A stretch of 64,000 nucleotides of DNA from Phenylobacterium sp. (GCF_004297125.1 NZ_SCVD01000001.1:310001-374000), one strand, 5' to 3'; shown: positions 25,897-35,489, counted from the stretch's first letter. Numbers and translations are program-made. Notes: generated by a model from the sequence alone, not told the origin.

Positions 25897-27147
25897 TCAG
25901 GCCTTCTTGTCGGTGAGGGCGGCGTAGACCGCCCTGGGGGAGATGTCGCGCACGGCGGGTGTGCCGGCCCCCGGAATGGAGCCGTTCAGGTTCTGGATCA
26001 TGCCCACGAAGACGATGTCGTTGGCCGGGTCGATCCAGAACCAGGTGCCGAAGGCGCCGCCCCACCAGTAGCTGTCCTTGCCCTGGGGCAGGCCGCTCTC
26101 CGCGGGGCGCTCGTTGACCGCGAAGTCCATGCCGAAGCCCAGGCCCTTCTGCACGGGACCATAGAGGTCGACCCCTACGCCGGGCTCGAGGACGCTCCTG
26201 CGCATCAGCTTGACGGTCTCGGGCTTCAGGATGCGGGCGCCCTCCAGCTCGCCGCCCTGCAGCAAAGCCTGACAGAAGCGGTAATAGTCCGGCGCCGTGG
26301 AGTAGAGCCCGCCGGACCCCGACAGGAACCCAGGCTTGCTGGTCTGTGCCTGGGGCGCTCCTACGGCCGGGACGATCTTGCCGTCGGCATAGGCGTGGAT
26401 GCGCACCACGCGCCCCTCCTTGCCCGGGCTCACCCAGAACTGCGTGTCCGGCATGTTCAGCGGTGTGAAGATGTGCTGCTGGAAATAGGCGTCCAGCGAC
26501 TGGCCGGACAGCTTCTCGACCAGGTAGCCCTGGATGTTCACGCAGGGGCCGTAGGACCAGTCGGCGCCGGGCTGGCTGTAGAGCGGCAGCCGGGCCAGCT
26601 TGTCAACCATGCCCCTGAGGTCCGTGGCGTTCAGCTTTTCAGGCTCGTAGTTGGCGTTCGTCCCGAAACCGGCGGTGTGGCTCATGAGCTGGGCCATGGT
26701 CATGGGCCTGGTCTGGTCGACGAGGCCCGCGGCGGTCTTGACCTTCAGGCCGGCGAACTCGGGGATGTGCCGGGAGACCGGGTCGTCCAGTTTCCACTTT
26801 CCCTGTTCCCAGAGCTGCATCATCGCCACGCCCGTGATCGGCTTGGTCATCGAAGCGATGCGGAAGATGGAATCGACGGCCATGGGCGCGGACGCCGAGG
26901 CGTCCTGCTTCCCGTAGGCGTCCAGGTTCACCACCTTGCCCTTGCGGGCCAGCAGGGTGACGACGCCCGCCAGCTTCTGCTGGTCGACCAGCGCATGCAT
27001 CTGGGCGTTCAGGTCGGCGACGCCGGCGACGGTGAATCCGGCCGCGGGCGGCGGCTGTACGGTGATCCTGGCGAAGGCGGGCAGGGCCGCGAAGGCGGTC
27101 AGTCCCGCGCCGCCGAGCAACAGGCCACGCCGATCCAGGCAAGTCAT
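25897..27147 (-). CDS. Exported beta-lactamase-family serine hydrolase
   Basis: 416 residues beginning at the ATG at 27147, six bases after GGGAGG; an ATG at 27153 is too close to that site. A Tat-like signal (DRRGLLLGG) leads into a class C beta-lactamase/esterase fold with the nucleophile motif Ser99-M-T-Lys102, a tyrosine motif in WSYGPCVN, and the WGGAFGT strand near the end that replaces KTG. Proteins with this combination are usually esterases, D-aminopeptidases or transesterases rather than true beta-lactamases. It is the first gene of a two-gene unit with YEYACHEGNY copy 3. Confidence 0.93.
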   Translation of the reverse strand: MTCLDRRGLLLGGAGLTAFAALPAFARITVQPPPAAGFTVAGVADLNAQMHALVDQQKLAGVVTLLARKGKVVNLDAYGKQDASASAPMAVDSIFRIASMTKPITGVAMMQLWEQGKWKLDDPVSRHIPEFAGLKVKTAAGLVDQTRPMTMAQLMSHTAGFGTNANYEPEKLNATDLRGMVDKLARLPLYSQPGADWSYGPCVNIQGYLVEKLSGQSLDAYFQQHIFTPLNMPDTQFWVSPGKEGRVVRIHAYADGKIVPAVGAPQAQTSKPGFLSGSGGLYSTAPDYYRFCQALLQGGELEGARILKPETVKLMRRSVLEPGVGVDLYGPVQKGLGFGMDFAVNERPAESGLPQGKDSYWWGGAFGTWFWIDPANDIVFVGMIQNLNGSIPGAGTPAVRDISPRAVYAALTDKKA

Positions 27148-27310
27148 CGTCATCCTCCCGAAGGCCTCGTGGTCCGTCTGTCCGGACTCTTCGGAGGTCA
27201 GCATTCCCTGTCTTCGAACTTTCGGCCACCGGTATTTGGTTGCGCCGCCGCATCATTTGCGGGAGCCGCCGCCGGCGAGTTAGGGTCGGCCCGGGCCACA
27301 AGGAACGGCA

Positions 27311-28570
27311 ATGGCGGACGGGCGGCTGCGGGTGGTGATCCTGGGCGGCGGGTTCGCCGGCCTGGAGGTGGCGAACGCCCTGGCGAAGGCGCCGGTGGAC
27401 GTGACCCTGATCGACCGCCAGAACCACCATTGCTTCCAGCCGCTGCTCTACCAGGTGGCGACCGCGGCCTTGACCCCGGCCGACATCGCCTGGCCGATCC
27501 GCTGGGTGCTGAGCGGCCAGGCCAACGCGCGGGTGCTGATGGCCGAGGTCGACGGGGTGGACCTCGAGTCCCGAGAGGTCCGCACCGGCGGCGGGCGCTT
27601 CGCATACGACATCCTGGTCGTCGCCACGGGCGCGACCCACGCCTACTTCGGCCACGACGACTGGGCCGCGGCGGCGCCGGGGCTGAAGCGCATCGAGGAC
27701 GCCACCGACATCCGCCGCCGGTTGCTGCTCGCCTTCGAGCGCGCGGAGCTCCTGGAGGACGAGGCCGAGCGGCGGGCGCTCACCACCTTCGTCGTGGTGG
27801 GCGGCGGCCCCACGGGCGTGGAGATGGCCGGCTCCATCGCCGATGTCGCGCGGAACGCCCTCCCGGACGACTTCCGCAAGGTGGACCCCGCCCAGGCTCG
27901 CGTGCTGCTGATCGAGGCGGGATCGCGCCTGCTGCCGGTCTTCCCCGAGCGCCTGAGCGCCTATGCGGAACGGGCGCTGACGCGGATGGGCGTGGAGGTG
28001 CTGACGGGCGTCGCGGTGACCGGCGTCGATGTGCGCGGCGTCACGACGGCCAACGGCCGGATCGAGGCCGGCGCGGTGATCTGGGCCGCGGGGGTGCAGG
28101 CTTCGCCGGCGGCGGCGTGGCTGGGCGCTTCGCACGACCGGGCCGGGCGGGTGGAGGTGGGGCCCGACCTGACGCTGCCGGGGCGGCCCGAGATCTTCGT
28201 CGTCGGCGACACCGCCTCGGTGCGCGACGGCGATCGACCGGTTCCGGGTGTCGCGCCGGCCGCCAAGCAGATGGGCCAGTATGCCGGCAGGGTGATCGCC
28301 GCCCGCGCCCGGGGCGCGCCGACCCCTGGCGCCTTCGCGTACAAGCACCAGGGCGACCTGGCGACGGTCGGCCGCAAGGCGGCGATCGTGAAGCTGGGGC
28401 GGCTCGAGCTCACCGGCTTCGTCGGCTGGCTGTTCTGGGGCGTGGTCCACGTCTATTTCCTGATCGGCCTGCGCAACCGCATCGCGGTGGCCTTCAGCTG
28501 GCTCTGGGACTACGTGACGTTCGGGCGGCGCTCGCGGCTGATCACCCAGGCGCCCGCGGGACCCGGATGA
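27311..28570 (+). CDS. ndh: Type II NADH dehydrogenase-like FAD oxidoreductase
   Basis: A 419-residue flavoprotein with two Rossmann motifs: the FAD site VVILGGGFAGLEVANAL at the N terminus and the NAD site VVVGGGPTGVEMAGSIAD near residue 170. GDTA (about residue 303) contacts FAD, and the PAAKQMGQYAG segment is typical of NDH-2. The C terminus has a hydrophobic/amphipathic stretch (FVGWLFWGVVHVYFLIGL) expected for membrane attachment. NDH-2 passes electrons from NADH to quinone without pumping protons. It stands upstream of dctA on the same strand, 57 bases apart. Confidence 0.92.
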   Translation: MADGRLRVVILGGGFAGLEVANALAKAPVDVTLIDRQNHHCFQPLLYQVATAALTPADIAWPIRWVLSGQANARVLMAEVDGVDLESREVRTGGGRFAYDILVVATGATHAYFGHDDWAAAAPGLKRIEDATDIRRRLLLAFERAELLEDEAERRALTTFVVVGGGPTGVEMAGSIADVARNALPDDFRKVDPAQARVLLIEAGSRLLPVFPERLSAYAERALTRMGVEVLTGVAVTGVDVRGVTTANGRIEAGAVIWAAGVQASPAAAWLGASHDRAGRVEVGPDLTLPGRPEIFVVGDTASVRDGDRPVPGVAPAAKQMGQYAGRVIAARARGAPTPGAFAYKHQGDLATVGRKAAIVKLGRLELTGFVGWLFWGVVHVYFLIGLRNRIAVAFSWLWDYVTFGRRSRLITQAPAGPG

Positions 28571-28627
28571 CGGCCGGCGGCAAATCCGACTAGCTTCGGT
28601 CGGTCAGTTGAGGGCGAGGGGACATCG

Positions 28628-29959
28628 GTGGCGACAATCCGACGGGAGCCGGCCGCGGCGGCGGTGCGACGGCCGCTCTGGACGCAGCTCTATGTGCAGG
28701 TCCTGGTCGCCATCGCGCTAGGCGCCTTAATCGGCCACTTCTGGCCCGCGACCGGCGAGGCGCTGAAGCCGCTCGGCGACGCCTTCATCAAGCTGGTGAA
28801 GATGATCATCGCCCCGGTGATCTTCCTGACCGTGGTCACCGGCATCGCCGGGATGCGCGACATCGGCAAGGTGGGCGGGGTGGCGCTGAAGGCCTTCGCC
28901 TACTTCTTCACGGTGTCCAGCTTCGCCCTGGTGGTCGGGTTGACCGTCGCCAACGTGGTGCAGCCGGGGGCCGGGATGCACATCGACCCGGCGTCGCTCG
29001 ACGCCGAGGCGGTGAAGGGCTACGCGGCCAAGTCGCACGACATGACGGTCGTGGGCTTCCTGATGGACATCATCCCCACGACGGTGGTCAGCGCGTTCAC
29101 CGAGGGCAACATCCTGCAGGTGCTGTTCTTCTCGATCCCGTTCGGCCTGGCGCTGACGCTGATCGGGGATCGGGGCGAGCCGGTGCTGGCCGTGCTGAAC
29201 TCGGCGGCCGAGGCGTTCTTCCGGCTGGTGGCGATCTTCATGCGCGCCGCGCCCATCGGGGCGTTCGGGGCCTTCGCCTTCACGGTGGGCAAGTACGGGA
29301 TCGCCAGCATCGCCAGCCTGGCGGCCCTGGTGGCCACCTTCTACGGGACGTCGATCCTGTTCGTCCTGGTGGTGCTGGGGGCGGTGGCGGCCCTGAACGG
29401 CTTCTCGATCCTGAAGCTGATCCGGTACCTGAAGGAAGAGCTGTTGCTCGTGCTGGGGACCAGCTCGTCGGAGGCTGCCCTGCCGTCGCTGCTCGAGAAG
29501 CTGGAGCGGGCCGGCGCGGCCAAGTCGGTGGTCGGGCTGGTGGTGCCCACCGGCTACAGCTTCAACCTCGACGGCACCAACATCTACATGACGCTCGCGG
29601 CGCTGTTCATCGCTCAGGCGCTGGGGATCCATCTATCCTTGGAGGAACAGCTCCTGCTGCTGGGCGTGGCGATGCTGAGCTCGAAGGGTGCGGCGGGCGT
29701 GACGGGGGCCGGGTTCATCACGCTGGCGGCCACGCTGCAGGTGGTGCCCAGCGTACCGGTGGCGGGCATGGCCCTGATCCTGGGCGTAGACCGGTTCATG
29801 AGCGAGTGCCGGGCCCTGACCAACTTCGTGGGCAATGCGGTGGCGACCATCGTCGTGGCCGGATGGGAAGGAGCGCTGGACCGCGGGAAGCTGGCGGCGG
29901 CGCTGAACGGCGAGCCGACGGCGATCGCCGCGCGGCCCGTGGAGGCCGATGCGGATTAG
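28628..29959 (+). CDS. dctA: C4-dicarboxylate/proton symporter DctA
   Basis: 443 residues of the DAACS family (SLC1-like elevator fold). Signatures include [18 protein letters not shown], the serine-rich hairpin [14 protein letters not shown], the unwound helix NLDGT, and [13 protein letters not shown] (second hairpin) with [16 protein letters not shown], which bind substrate and cations. DctA imports succinate, fumarate and malate. It starts at GTG with GAGGGG upstream. No DctB/DctD pair is nearby; the response regulator downstream is convergent and overlaps it by four bases. An alternative substrate such as glutamate cannot be excluded. Confidence 0.94.
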   Translation: MATIRREPAAAAVRRPLWTQLYVQVLVAIALGALIGHFWPATGEALKPLGDAFIKLVKMIIAPVIFLTVVTGIAGMRDIGKVGGVALKAFAYFFTVSSFALVVGLTVANVVQPGAGMHIDPASLDAEAVKGYAAKSHDMTVVGFLMDIIPTTVVSAFTEGNILQVLFFSIPFGLALTLIGDRGEPVLAVLNSAAEAFFRLVAIFMRAAPIGAFGAFAFTVGKYGIASIASLAALVATFYGTSILFVLVVLGAVAALNGFSILKLIRYLKEELLLVLGTSSSEAALPSLLEKLERAGAAKSVVGLVVPTGYSFNLDGTNIYMTLAALFIAQALGIHLSLEEQLLLLGVAMLSSKGAAGVTGAGFITLAATLQVVPSVPVAGMALILGVDRFMSECRALTNFVGNAVATIVVAGWEGALDRGKLAAALNGEPTAIAARPVEADAD

Positions 29960-30390
29960 CCCACGCGGCGATCGAGGACTTCGGCGGCCAGCGGCGCGGC
30001 GGTGCAGCGCTTGATGGTCGCCATCAACCCGGAAACCAGGATCGGCTTGGAGACGAAGTCCGTGAATCCCAGGGCGACATACTCGGCCGGCCGGCGGGAA
30101 TAGACGTCGGCGGTCAGCGCGATGACCGGGATATTGCGCTCGGGTCCATTCGAAGCGCGCAGGCGCTCGATGACCTCAACTCCCGTCATGCCGGGCATGT
30201 GGATATCGAGCAGCATGATGTCGAAGGCTTCGAGCGCGAGGCGCTCCAGCGCCTCCTGGCCCGAGCACGCCATCACGGCCTTGTGGCCGAACGCGCCCAG
30301 GATCTCCTGCACGACGCGCAGGTTCATCGGGTCGTCGTCGACGTGCAGGACCTTCAGGGGCCTGTCGGTATCGCCCGGGCTGTCCGGCAC
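29956..30390 (-). CDS. Single-domain (CheY-like) response regulator
   Basis: 144 residues from a GTG at 30390 with an excellent GGAGG site eight bases upstream; the ATG at 30429 lacks one. It is one receiver domain: acidic pocket HVDDDP, phospho-acceptor Asp62 in [10 protein letters not shown], switch Thr in IALTADV and Lys in VSKP. With no output domain, it must act by phosphotransfer or protein contact. An HWE kinase gene lies upstream on the same strand, separated by a 33-residue membrane peptide gene, and is the obvious candidate partner. Confidence 0.93.
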   Translation of the reverse strand: MPDSPGDTDRPLKVLHVDDDPMNLRVVQEILGAFGHKAVMACSGQEALERLALEAFDIMLLDIHMPGMTGVEVIERLRASNGPERNIPVIALTADVYSRRPAEYVALGFTDFVSKPILVSGLMATIKRCTAAPLAAEVLDRRVG

Positions 30391-30636
30391 GGTGTGAGCC
30401 TCCGCGGGACGCCTGGGGAGTGCGCCCACCTATGCCGCGAATCTGCCGGAATGGGTTTTAAGGTAAGACTGACAGACGTACTGAATCTGCGTTAACCGCG
30501 ACGAATTCCCGGGTGAGACCTGAATTTGCGCAGCGCCCCGGAGTCGATGCGAAGCTTCCGCCGCGTCAATCGCTTTGTGGTTGCAAGGTTTCGATAGTTA
30601 AGCGGGGCGTGATTTCGCGCCGTCTTCTTACCGCCC

Positions 30637-30738
30637 TCAAACCAGGCGTGCGATCACCGCGATCAGGCCCGCCGCTGAGGCCGCCAGGGCGACCGTCTCG
30701 GTCAGCCGGGACCAACGAATGACATAGCGGACACGCAT
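30637..30738 (-). CDS. 33-residue single-span membrane peptide
   Basis: A short frame with a near-ideal ribosome site: AGGAGG lies five bases before the ATG at 30738. The peptide starts MRVRYVIRWSRLTETVALAA and ends SAAGLIAVIARLV: a positive amphipathic N terminus and one short hydrophobic helix. The flanking non-coding stretches (30391-30636 and 30739-30948) hold no other gene; a TTGACG at 30902-30907 on the minus strand may be a -35 element. Position between an HWE kinase and a response regulator suggests a regulator of one of them, but this is inference. Confidence 0.5.
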   Translation of the reverse strand: MRVRYVIRWSRLTETVALAASAAGLIAVIARLV

Positions 30739-30948
30739 CGGGGCCTCCTGCTTGGGGGCTCGCCACCCGGATCTCCGCACTCAGGGGGGAGGGTTTGGGT
30801 CGCGGATGAGGCGGAAGCGGCTGGGGCGGCCGCTGGGCCCTCCGGGTGGCGAGGTCTCGGAATCCAGTTCTTGTGTGTTTAGTAAATACTGGAGTCCCTG
30901 TCGTCAACCTTGTTTTGCGCAGCGCTGCGGCGAGTTTTGGGCGCCAGC

Positions 30949-32397
30949 CTAGGCCAGCTCCAGCAACGGGGCGGCCCCGAGCGGCGCCACGATGCGGCAG
31001 ATGACGCCGCCCGGTGCGAACTCCAGTTCGGCCGAGCCGTTCAGCTCGCTGCGTACGCCCTGCGTCAGCAGGCGCGAGCCGAACCCCCGGCGCTTCGGCG
31101 CCACCACGAGCGGGCCGCCGGTCTCGCGCCATTCCAGCGCCAGGATGGGCGCCGCGCCGTCCTCCCGGATCACCCAGGTCAGCCGGACTTCGCCCGCCTC
31201 GTTCGAGAGCGCGCCGTACTTCGAGGCGTTGGTGGCCAGCTCGTGCAACGCCATGCCCAGGGCCAGCGCGGCCCGGGCGTCCAGGCGCGCGTCGGGACCG
31301 GACCGGCCGATGCGGCGTTCGTCGAAGGGCGCCAGCGCGACCTCGACGATCTTCGCCAGGCCCGCGCCCTCCCAGTTCTCGCGGGTCAACACGTCGTGCG
31401 CCGAGGCCAGGGCGATCAGGCGGCCCGTGAAGACGTCGCTCATCTCCTCCGCGGTTCGGGCCGAGCGCAGGGTCTGCCGGGCGATCGATTGGACCGAAGC
31501 CAGAGTGTTCTTCACCCGGTGGTTCAGTTCGTTGATCAACAGCGTGCGGCGTTCCTCTGCCCGCTTGCGCTCATCGATGTCGAGGGCGGCGCTGAGGGTC
31601 TTCACGACGCGGCCGTTCGCGTTGCGCTCGAAGGCGACGGCGCGGTCTAGGACCCATCGGTAGCCGCCATCGCGCCGCCGGATCCTCAGTTCGAACTCGA
31701 AGACTTCGCCATCCGGCGCCGTCGTGAGCTGGACCAGCCGTTGGGCGACCCTCTGGAAATCCTCGGGGTGGATCAGCGAGCGGATCAGGTCGCCGCCCCC
31801 TGCGCGCAACTCCTCGGCAGTATAGCCGTAGACCCGCTCGGTGCGGCCGGCGACCCAGGCCGGGGCGCCGGCCTCGAAGTCGAAGATGTAGTTGGCGGTA
31901 GGCGAAACGGCGTTGATGTGGCTGAGCCGCGCCTCGTTCTCGCGGACGCTGCGGTCCAGCGCCTGGGTCTCGGTGACGTCGTACAGGCTGATGACGGCGC
32001 CGTTGATCGGAACCGCGCCGCCGCCGCGGGGCGCCACGTGAAGGCTCACGTCGCGGGCCTCGCCGGACACGTCACGGACGGTCAGCTCGGCCTCATACGA
32101 CGCGCCGCCGAAGGCCTCGGCCACCGGCCTTTCCAGGATCTCGAACAGCGGCGCGCATATGGCCTCGGCCTGCGGCTCGCCCATGGCCGGCGCGGGCTTG
32201 GTCAGCCAGCGCTGGAACGCCGGGTTGGCGTAGTCGACGCCGCCTTCGCTGTTGAGGGCGATCACCCCCCAGGGGGCATTGTTCGCCATGCGGAAGAGGC
32301 TGGCGCGGTCGATGGCCGGCTTCGCCGCGAGCTGGGCCTCCAACTCGGCGACACGCGCAGCGAGGCGCGCGTTCTCGTCCCTGAGCTCTTCGGACAT
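30949..32397 (-). CDS. PAS-containing HWE-family sensor histidine kinase
   Basis: 482 residues from the ATG at 32397, with AGGGG about nine bases upstream. An N-terminal coiled coil (SEELRDENARLAARVAELEA) precedes two PAS/PAC units (about 35-145 and 150-270) and the HWE core: acceptor His293 in NELNHRVKNTLA, HELATNASKYGALS, and LALEWRETGGPLV with GFGSRLL. There is no membrane segment. The coiled coil may dimerise the sensor. A single-domain response regulator lies downstream on the same strand. The start chosen removes a 27-residue extension without ribosome site. Confidence 0.93.
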   Translation of the reverse strand: MSEELRDENARLAARVAELEAQLAAKPAIDRASLFRMANNAPWGVIALNSEGGVDYANPAFQRWLTKPAPAMGEPQAEAICAPLFEILERPVAEAFGGASYEAELTVRDVSGEARDVSLHVAPRGGGAVPINGAVISLYDVTETQALDRSVRENEARLSHINAVSPTANYIFDFEAGAPAWVAGRTERVYGYTAEELRAGGGDLIRSLIHPEDFQRVAQRLVQLTTAPDGEVFEFELRIRRRDGGYRWVLDRAVAFERNANGRVVKTLSAALDIDERKRAEERRTLLINELNHRVKNTLASVQSIARQTLRSARTAEEMSDVFTGRLIALASAHDVLTRENWEGAGLAKIVEVALAPFDERRIGRSGPDARLDARAALALGMALHELATNASKYGALSNEAGEVRLTWVIREDGAAPILALEWRETGGPLVVAPKRRGFGSRLLTQGVRSELNGSAELEFAPGGVICRIVAPLGAAPLLELA

Positions 32398-32509
32398 TGT
32401 CCGCGCCCCTGCCAACCCGATCTCCTCGACGCACGACGAACCTAACGTGAGCCCCGCGCTCTGGCGAGCGCCGTTCACCTGCTAGGGTTGCGGCGGGAGG
32501 CCCACCGCC

Positions 32510-32878
32510 ATGATCAAACTGACGTTCTGCCTCGTGCGGCTGCCGTCGCTGAGCCGCGAAGCGTTCCAGGCCTATTGGTCCGGGACCCATGGGCCGCTGG
32601 TGGCCAGCCTCGCCGAGACGCTGCAGATCCGGCGCTATGTGCAGATGCACAGCCTGCCGCCGGAGGCCAGCGCCGGAATGCGGGCCACCCGGGGAGGCCC
32701 GGAGGACTTCGACGGCGTGGCCGAGTTGTGGTTCGACAGCCTGGAGGCCTTGGCCGAAAACGGCCGCCGCCCGGAGGCCCAGGCGGCGGCCGCATTGCTG
32801 CTCGAAGACGAGAAGCGGTTCATCGACTTGTCCCGCTCACCGCTGTGGTGGGGTCAGGAGCGGTTGGTGGTCGGCTAG
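32510..32878 (+). CDS. EthD domain protein
   Basis: 122 residues of the dimeric alpha/beta-barrel EthD family: MIKLTFCLVRLPSLSREAFQ then YW-x-GTHGPLV, the usual active-face segment, and RRYVQMH. Members take part in ether, polyketide or aromatic degradation; the name comes from an ethyl tert-butyl ether gene cluster, but most are unassigned. It is a single gene, divergent from the HWE kinase, and its stop overlaps that of the next gene by four bases. Confidence 0.9.
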   Translation: MIKLTFCLVRLPSLSREAFQAYWSGTHGPLVASLAETLQIRRYVQMHSLPPEASAGMRATRGGPEDFDGVAELWFDSLEALAENGRRPEAQAAAALLLEDEKRFIDLSRSPLWWGQERLVVG

Positions 32879-33279
32879 CAGGCGTAGCGGCGCTCGATCG
32901 TCACCCGACGGCCGATATAGGGGTCGTAGACACGGTCGCGGCTGATGCAGGTGCGATAGGCGTAACGCGGGCGATACTCGCGATAGTAGCTGTCGCGGTA
33001 ATAGCCGCCGCGATAGCTGTCGTATCTCGGATCGTAGGCGTAGCCGCTGCTATAGTAGCCACGATCCCGGCGACCGTCGTTGTTCCCCGCGATGGCCGCG
33101 CCAAGCGCCAGGCCGGCGACACCGCCGATGATGGCCGCGGCGGTTGCGTCGCCGCCCCCACCGTGGTGGTGATGGCGATCGTAGTACCGATAACGCTGCG
33201 CCTCGGCCGGCGCTGCGGTCGCCAGGACGGCGCCCACGGCGGTGACCGCAGCGAGGGTGGTCGTGAGGGCTTTGCGCAT
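32875..33279 (-). CDS. Exported glycine-zipper, Tyr/Arg-rich protein
   Basis: 134 residues with a cleavable signal (about 1-28, ...APAEAQ), a His/Gly cluster (DRHHHHGGGG), a hydrophobic glycine-zipper helix (IIGGVAGLALGAAIAG), then a Tyr/Arg/Ser-rich region (YRGGYYRDSYYREYRPRYAY) and a Cys near each end of the last segment. Such proteins are common in alphaproteobacterial envelopes and are often stress-induced; molecular function is unknown. The His cluster might bind metal. Confidence 0.85.
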   Translation of the reverse strand: MRKALTTTLAAVTAVGAVLATAAPAEAQRYRYYDRHHHHGGGGDATAAAIIGGVAGLALGAAIAGNNDGRRDRGYYSSGYAYDPRYDSYRGGYYRDSYYREYRPRYAYRTCISRDRVYDPYIGRRVTIERRYAC

Positions 33280-33347
33280 GACTGCCTCCTGAATTTAGAG
33301 ACAATTAACGCTTGGCCGCCTGAACCGTGCCTGAACGGGGCTTTCAG

Positions 33348-35003
33348 CTATTTACGGGCCGCGGCGGTCTTCGCTCGAACGGCCTTGAACTCCGACGTCG
33401 GATTCCAGTCGGGCCAGCGGGTGGAGTTCGCCAGGTCGCGGCCGGCCTCGAAGGCCAGGATCACGTCATCCGCGGCGCCCTGGTAGTTCTGGTCGGCGGC
33501 CCAGACGTCGCAGGTCTGGTGGTAGCAGCGGGCGGTGTAGTCCTCGACCCACGTCTCACCTGCGGCGCGGCCGCCGGAGATCAGGTCGGCGCCCCCGCTC
33601 ATGCCCATGAGCAGGATCGTCGGCACGCCCCGCTTGGCGACCGAGAAGTGATCGGCGCGGTAGAAGAGAGCGCGCTCCGGTTTCGGGTCGGGCGTGATGG
33701 TCCGCCGATGTTTCGCCGCGACCTGCGCGAGGTGGGGTTCCAGTTCGTTTTGCCCCGACCCGACAAGCACCACGTCGCGCGCCGGGCCGGCGGTCTGCAG
33801 GACGTCGAAGGTGTAGTTCGCGACCATCTTCGCCAGGTCGGCTTCGTGGCGCTGGGCATAGTACTCGCTGCCCAGCAGACCGCGTTCCTCGCCGGTCCAG
33901 GCGGCGAAGAGGATCGTGCGCTCGGGCGGCGGGCCGGCCTTGAACGCCCGCGCGGTCTCGATCACGCCGGCCACGCCCACGGCGTCGTCGACCGCGCCCG
34001 GCCGGATGACCTTGCCCGTGGGATCGGCCGGATCGACGCCATAGGCGTCCCAGTGGGCGGCATAGAGGATCGTCTCGCCGGGCCGCTTGGCGCCGGGGAT
34101 GGCGGCCAGCACGTTCTGGCTGTTCATGCGGGTGAAGGTGTTCTGATAGTCGGCTGAGAACGTCGCGCCTTTCAGCTCCACGGGACGGAAGCCCGCCGTC
34201 TTGGCGCGGGCCTTCTCGGCCTCGAAGTCCAGACCGGCGTCCTTGAAGAGCTGAACGGCCAGGTCGCGCTGGATCCAGCCCTGAAGCAGCAGCTTGTCCT
34301 TGGCCGGATCGGGGCGGACGACGTCGTAACTCTCGCCGTTCGACGCCACGACCGTGTTCCAGCCATAGGCCGCGCCCGCGGTCTCGTGGACGATCAGCAC
34401 GCCCAGGGCGCCGCGCCGCACGGCCTCTTCGTACTTGTAGACCCAGCGGGCGTAGAAGGTGGCCGCCTTGCCGCCGAACTTGCCGGCCACTGCGTCGCCG
34501 GGCATGGCTTCGAAGTCGGGGTCGTTGATCAGGACCAGGGCGATCTTGCCCTTCAGGTCGACACCCTTGAAGTCGTCCCAGCCGCGTTCCGGGGCCGTGA
34601 CGCCATAGCCCACGAACACCATCGGCGCGGCCCGGATCACCACGCGCTCCACCGGCCGCTGGGTCTCGATCCGCAGGTCGGTCTGCTCGTGCAGCGGCTT
34701 GGACTGGCCGCCTGCATCCAGGGTGTAGGTCCCGCCGGGCTGGGTCTGGTAACGCCACAGCGGCACCTCCTGCGTCCACCCGCCTTTGTCGCCGGCGGGC
34801 GTCAGCCCCAGCGCCTTGAACTGGGCGACGATGAAGTCGACCGTCTTCTGCTCGCCGGGCCCGCCGGGCGCCCGACCGGCGTAGGATTCGGAGGCCAGCT
34901 CGCGGGTGATGTCCGACAGCCGCTGGGCCGAGATCTCCTGGGCGGCGGCGGGGAGGGCGAAGATCGAGAGGGCCAGGACAAGGCCGGTAAAGGGGCGCGT
35001 CAT
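33348..35003 (-). CDS. Exported M28-family zinc metallopeptidase
   Basis: 551 residues with a signal peptide (about 1-20, ...PAAAQ). A protease-associated insert lies around residues 130-270 and the M28 catalytic core around 285-480. Zinc ligands are recognisable in AAHWDAYGVD (His, Asp), AVDDAVGVAG (bridging Asp) and WTGEERGLLGSEYYA (catalytic Glu-Glu), with a late YRADHFS His. Members are aminopeptidases or glutaminyl-cyclase-like enzymes acting in the periplasm. No Shine-Dalgarno precedes the ATG at 35003; instead TATACG ends six bases before it, as expected for a -10 box of a leaderless message. A 24-codon upstream extension is possible. Confidence 0.92.
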   Translation of the reverse strand: MTRPFTGLVLALSIFALPAAAQEISAQRLSDITRELASESYAGRAPGGPGEQKTVDFIVAQFKALGLTPAGDKGGWTQEVPLWRYQTQPGGTYTLDAGGQSKPLHEQTDLRIETQRPVERVVIRAAPMVFVGYGVTAPERGWDDFKGVDLKGKIALVLINDPDFEAMPGDAVAGKFGGKAATFYARWVYKYEEAVRRGALGVLIVHETAGAAYGWNTVVASNGESYDVVRPDPAKDKLLLQGWIQRDLAVQLFKDAGLDFEAEKARAKTAGFRPVELKGATFSADYQNTFTRMNSQNVLAAIPGAKRPGETILYAAHWDAYGVDPADPTGKVIRPGAVDDAVGVAGVIETARAFKAGPPPERTILFAAWTGEERGLLGSEYYAQRHEADLAKMVANYTFDVLQTAGPARDVVLVGSGQNELEPHLAQVAAKHRRTITPDPKPERALFYRADHFSVAKRGVPTILLMGMSGGADLISGGRAAGETWVEDYTARCYHQTCDVWAADQNYQGAADDVILAFEAGRDLANSTRWPDWNPTSEFKAVRAKTAAARK

Positions 35004-35116
35004 ACTTGTCGTATAGTGTGGAAATCGCGCGCCTGCCTTCCCTTTGACACGAAGGCCGGGTGACAAGGAGGGCACGGGGCGCCTAAGACGCCGCGGCAGG
35101 AATTAGGGTGCGACGG

Positions 35117-35380
35117 ATGGGTGTGTTCGACAACTCGACGCGGAAGCTGGCGGGCGACCTCCGGGCGAAGACCGTGAAGGCCGAGCGGCTGGCCGGTCCC
35201 TATGAGAGCTACGAAGGCTATGACGACGACGGCCTCGGCCGCCTGCGCAGCCTGTCGCGCCGCACCCGCCTGAGGCTTGCGGCCGCCGTGGATCGCGAGG
35301 CCCTGGCCATGGGCGTGGCCGGCCTGGCGGTGGGCGTCGCCATCGGCGCGGCGCTCATGTGGCGTCGTAGCCGCCGCTAA
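35117..35380 (+). CDS. Small single-span protein leading the envelope-stress cassette
   Basis: 87 residues (90 if the GTG at 35108 is used; both have a purine-rich site). A hydrophilic N-terminal part of about 60 residues (TRKLAGDLRAKTVKAERLAG, PYESYEGYDDDGLG) is followed by one membrane helix (AMGVAGLAVGVAIGAALMW) and an RRSRR tail. The helix resembles the C-terminal anchors of the ribosome- or membrane-associated YqjD/ElaB proteins, and the next three genes belong to that type of cassette. PYESYEGYDDD resembles a segment of the DUF3618 protein downstream. Confidence 0.75.
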   Translation: MGVFDNSTRKLAGDLRAKTVKAERLAGPYESYEGYDDDGLGRLRSLSRRTRLRLAAAVDREALAMGVAGLAVGVAIGAALMWRRSRR

Positions 35381-35421
35381 GTCGGGATTCCGACTTCCCG
35401 TTGAAAAAGTGACCTTTTATC

Positions 35422-35489
35422 CCGTTCGGACGCGACCGAACGGACTCTGCCGCGTTTAGCCGCCTGAGCGGGCGGTCCGGGCGGACCGC
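35422..35489. repeat. Two consecutive perfect hairpins in the leader of the stress cassette
   Basis: CCGTTCGG (35422-35429) pairs exactly with CCGAACGG (35436-35443) around a six-base loop. GCGGTCC (35472-35478) pairs exactly with GGACCGC (35483-35489) around GGGC. Both lie in the gap between the stop at 35380 and the ATG at 35515. Neither is followed by a T-run on the plus strand, so they are more likely operators or leader-RNA structures than terminators. Confidence 0.5.

Noticed and set aside
25897..27204. Serine hydrolase as a true beta-lactamase
   Set aside because: The SxxK motif fits, but the KTG triad is replaced by WGGAFGT and the Tyr motif is YGP, as in esterase-like members; no AmpR-type regulator is adjacent.
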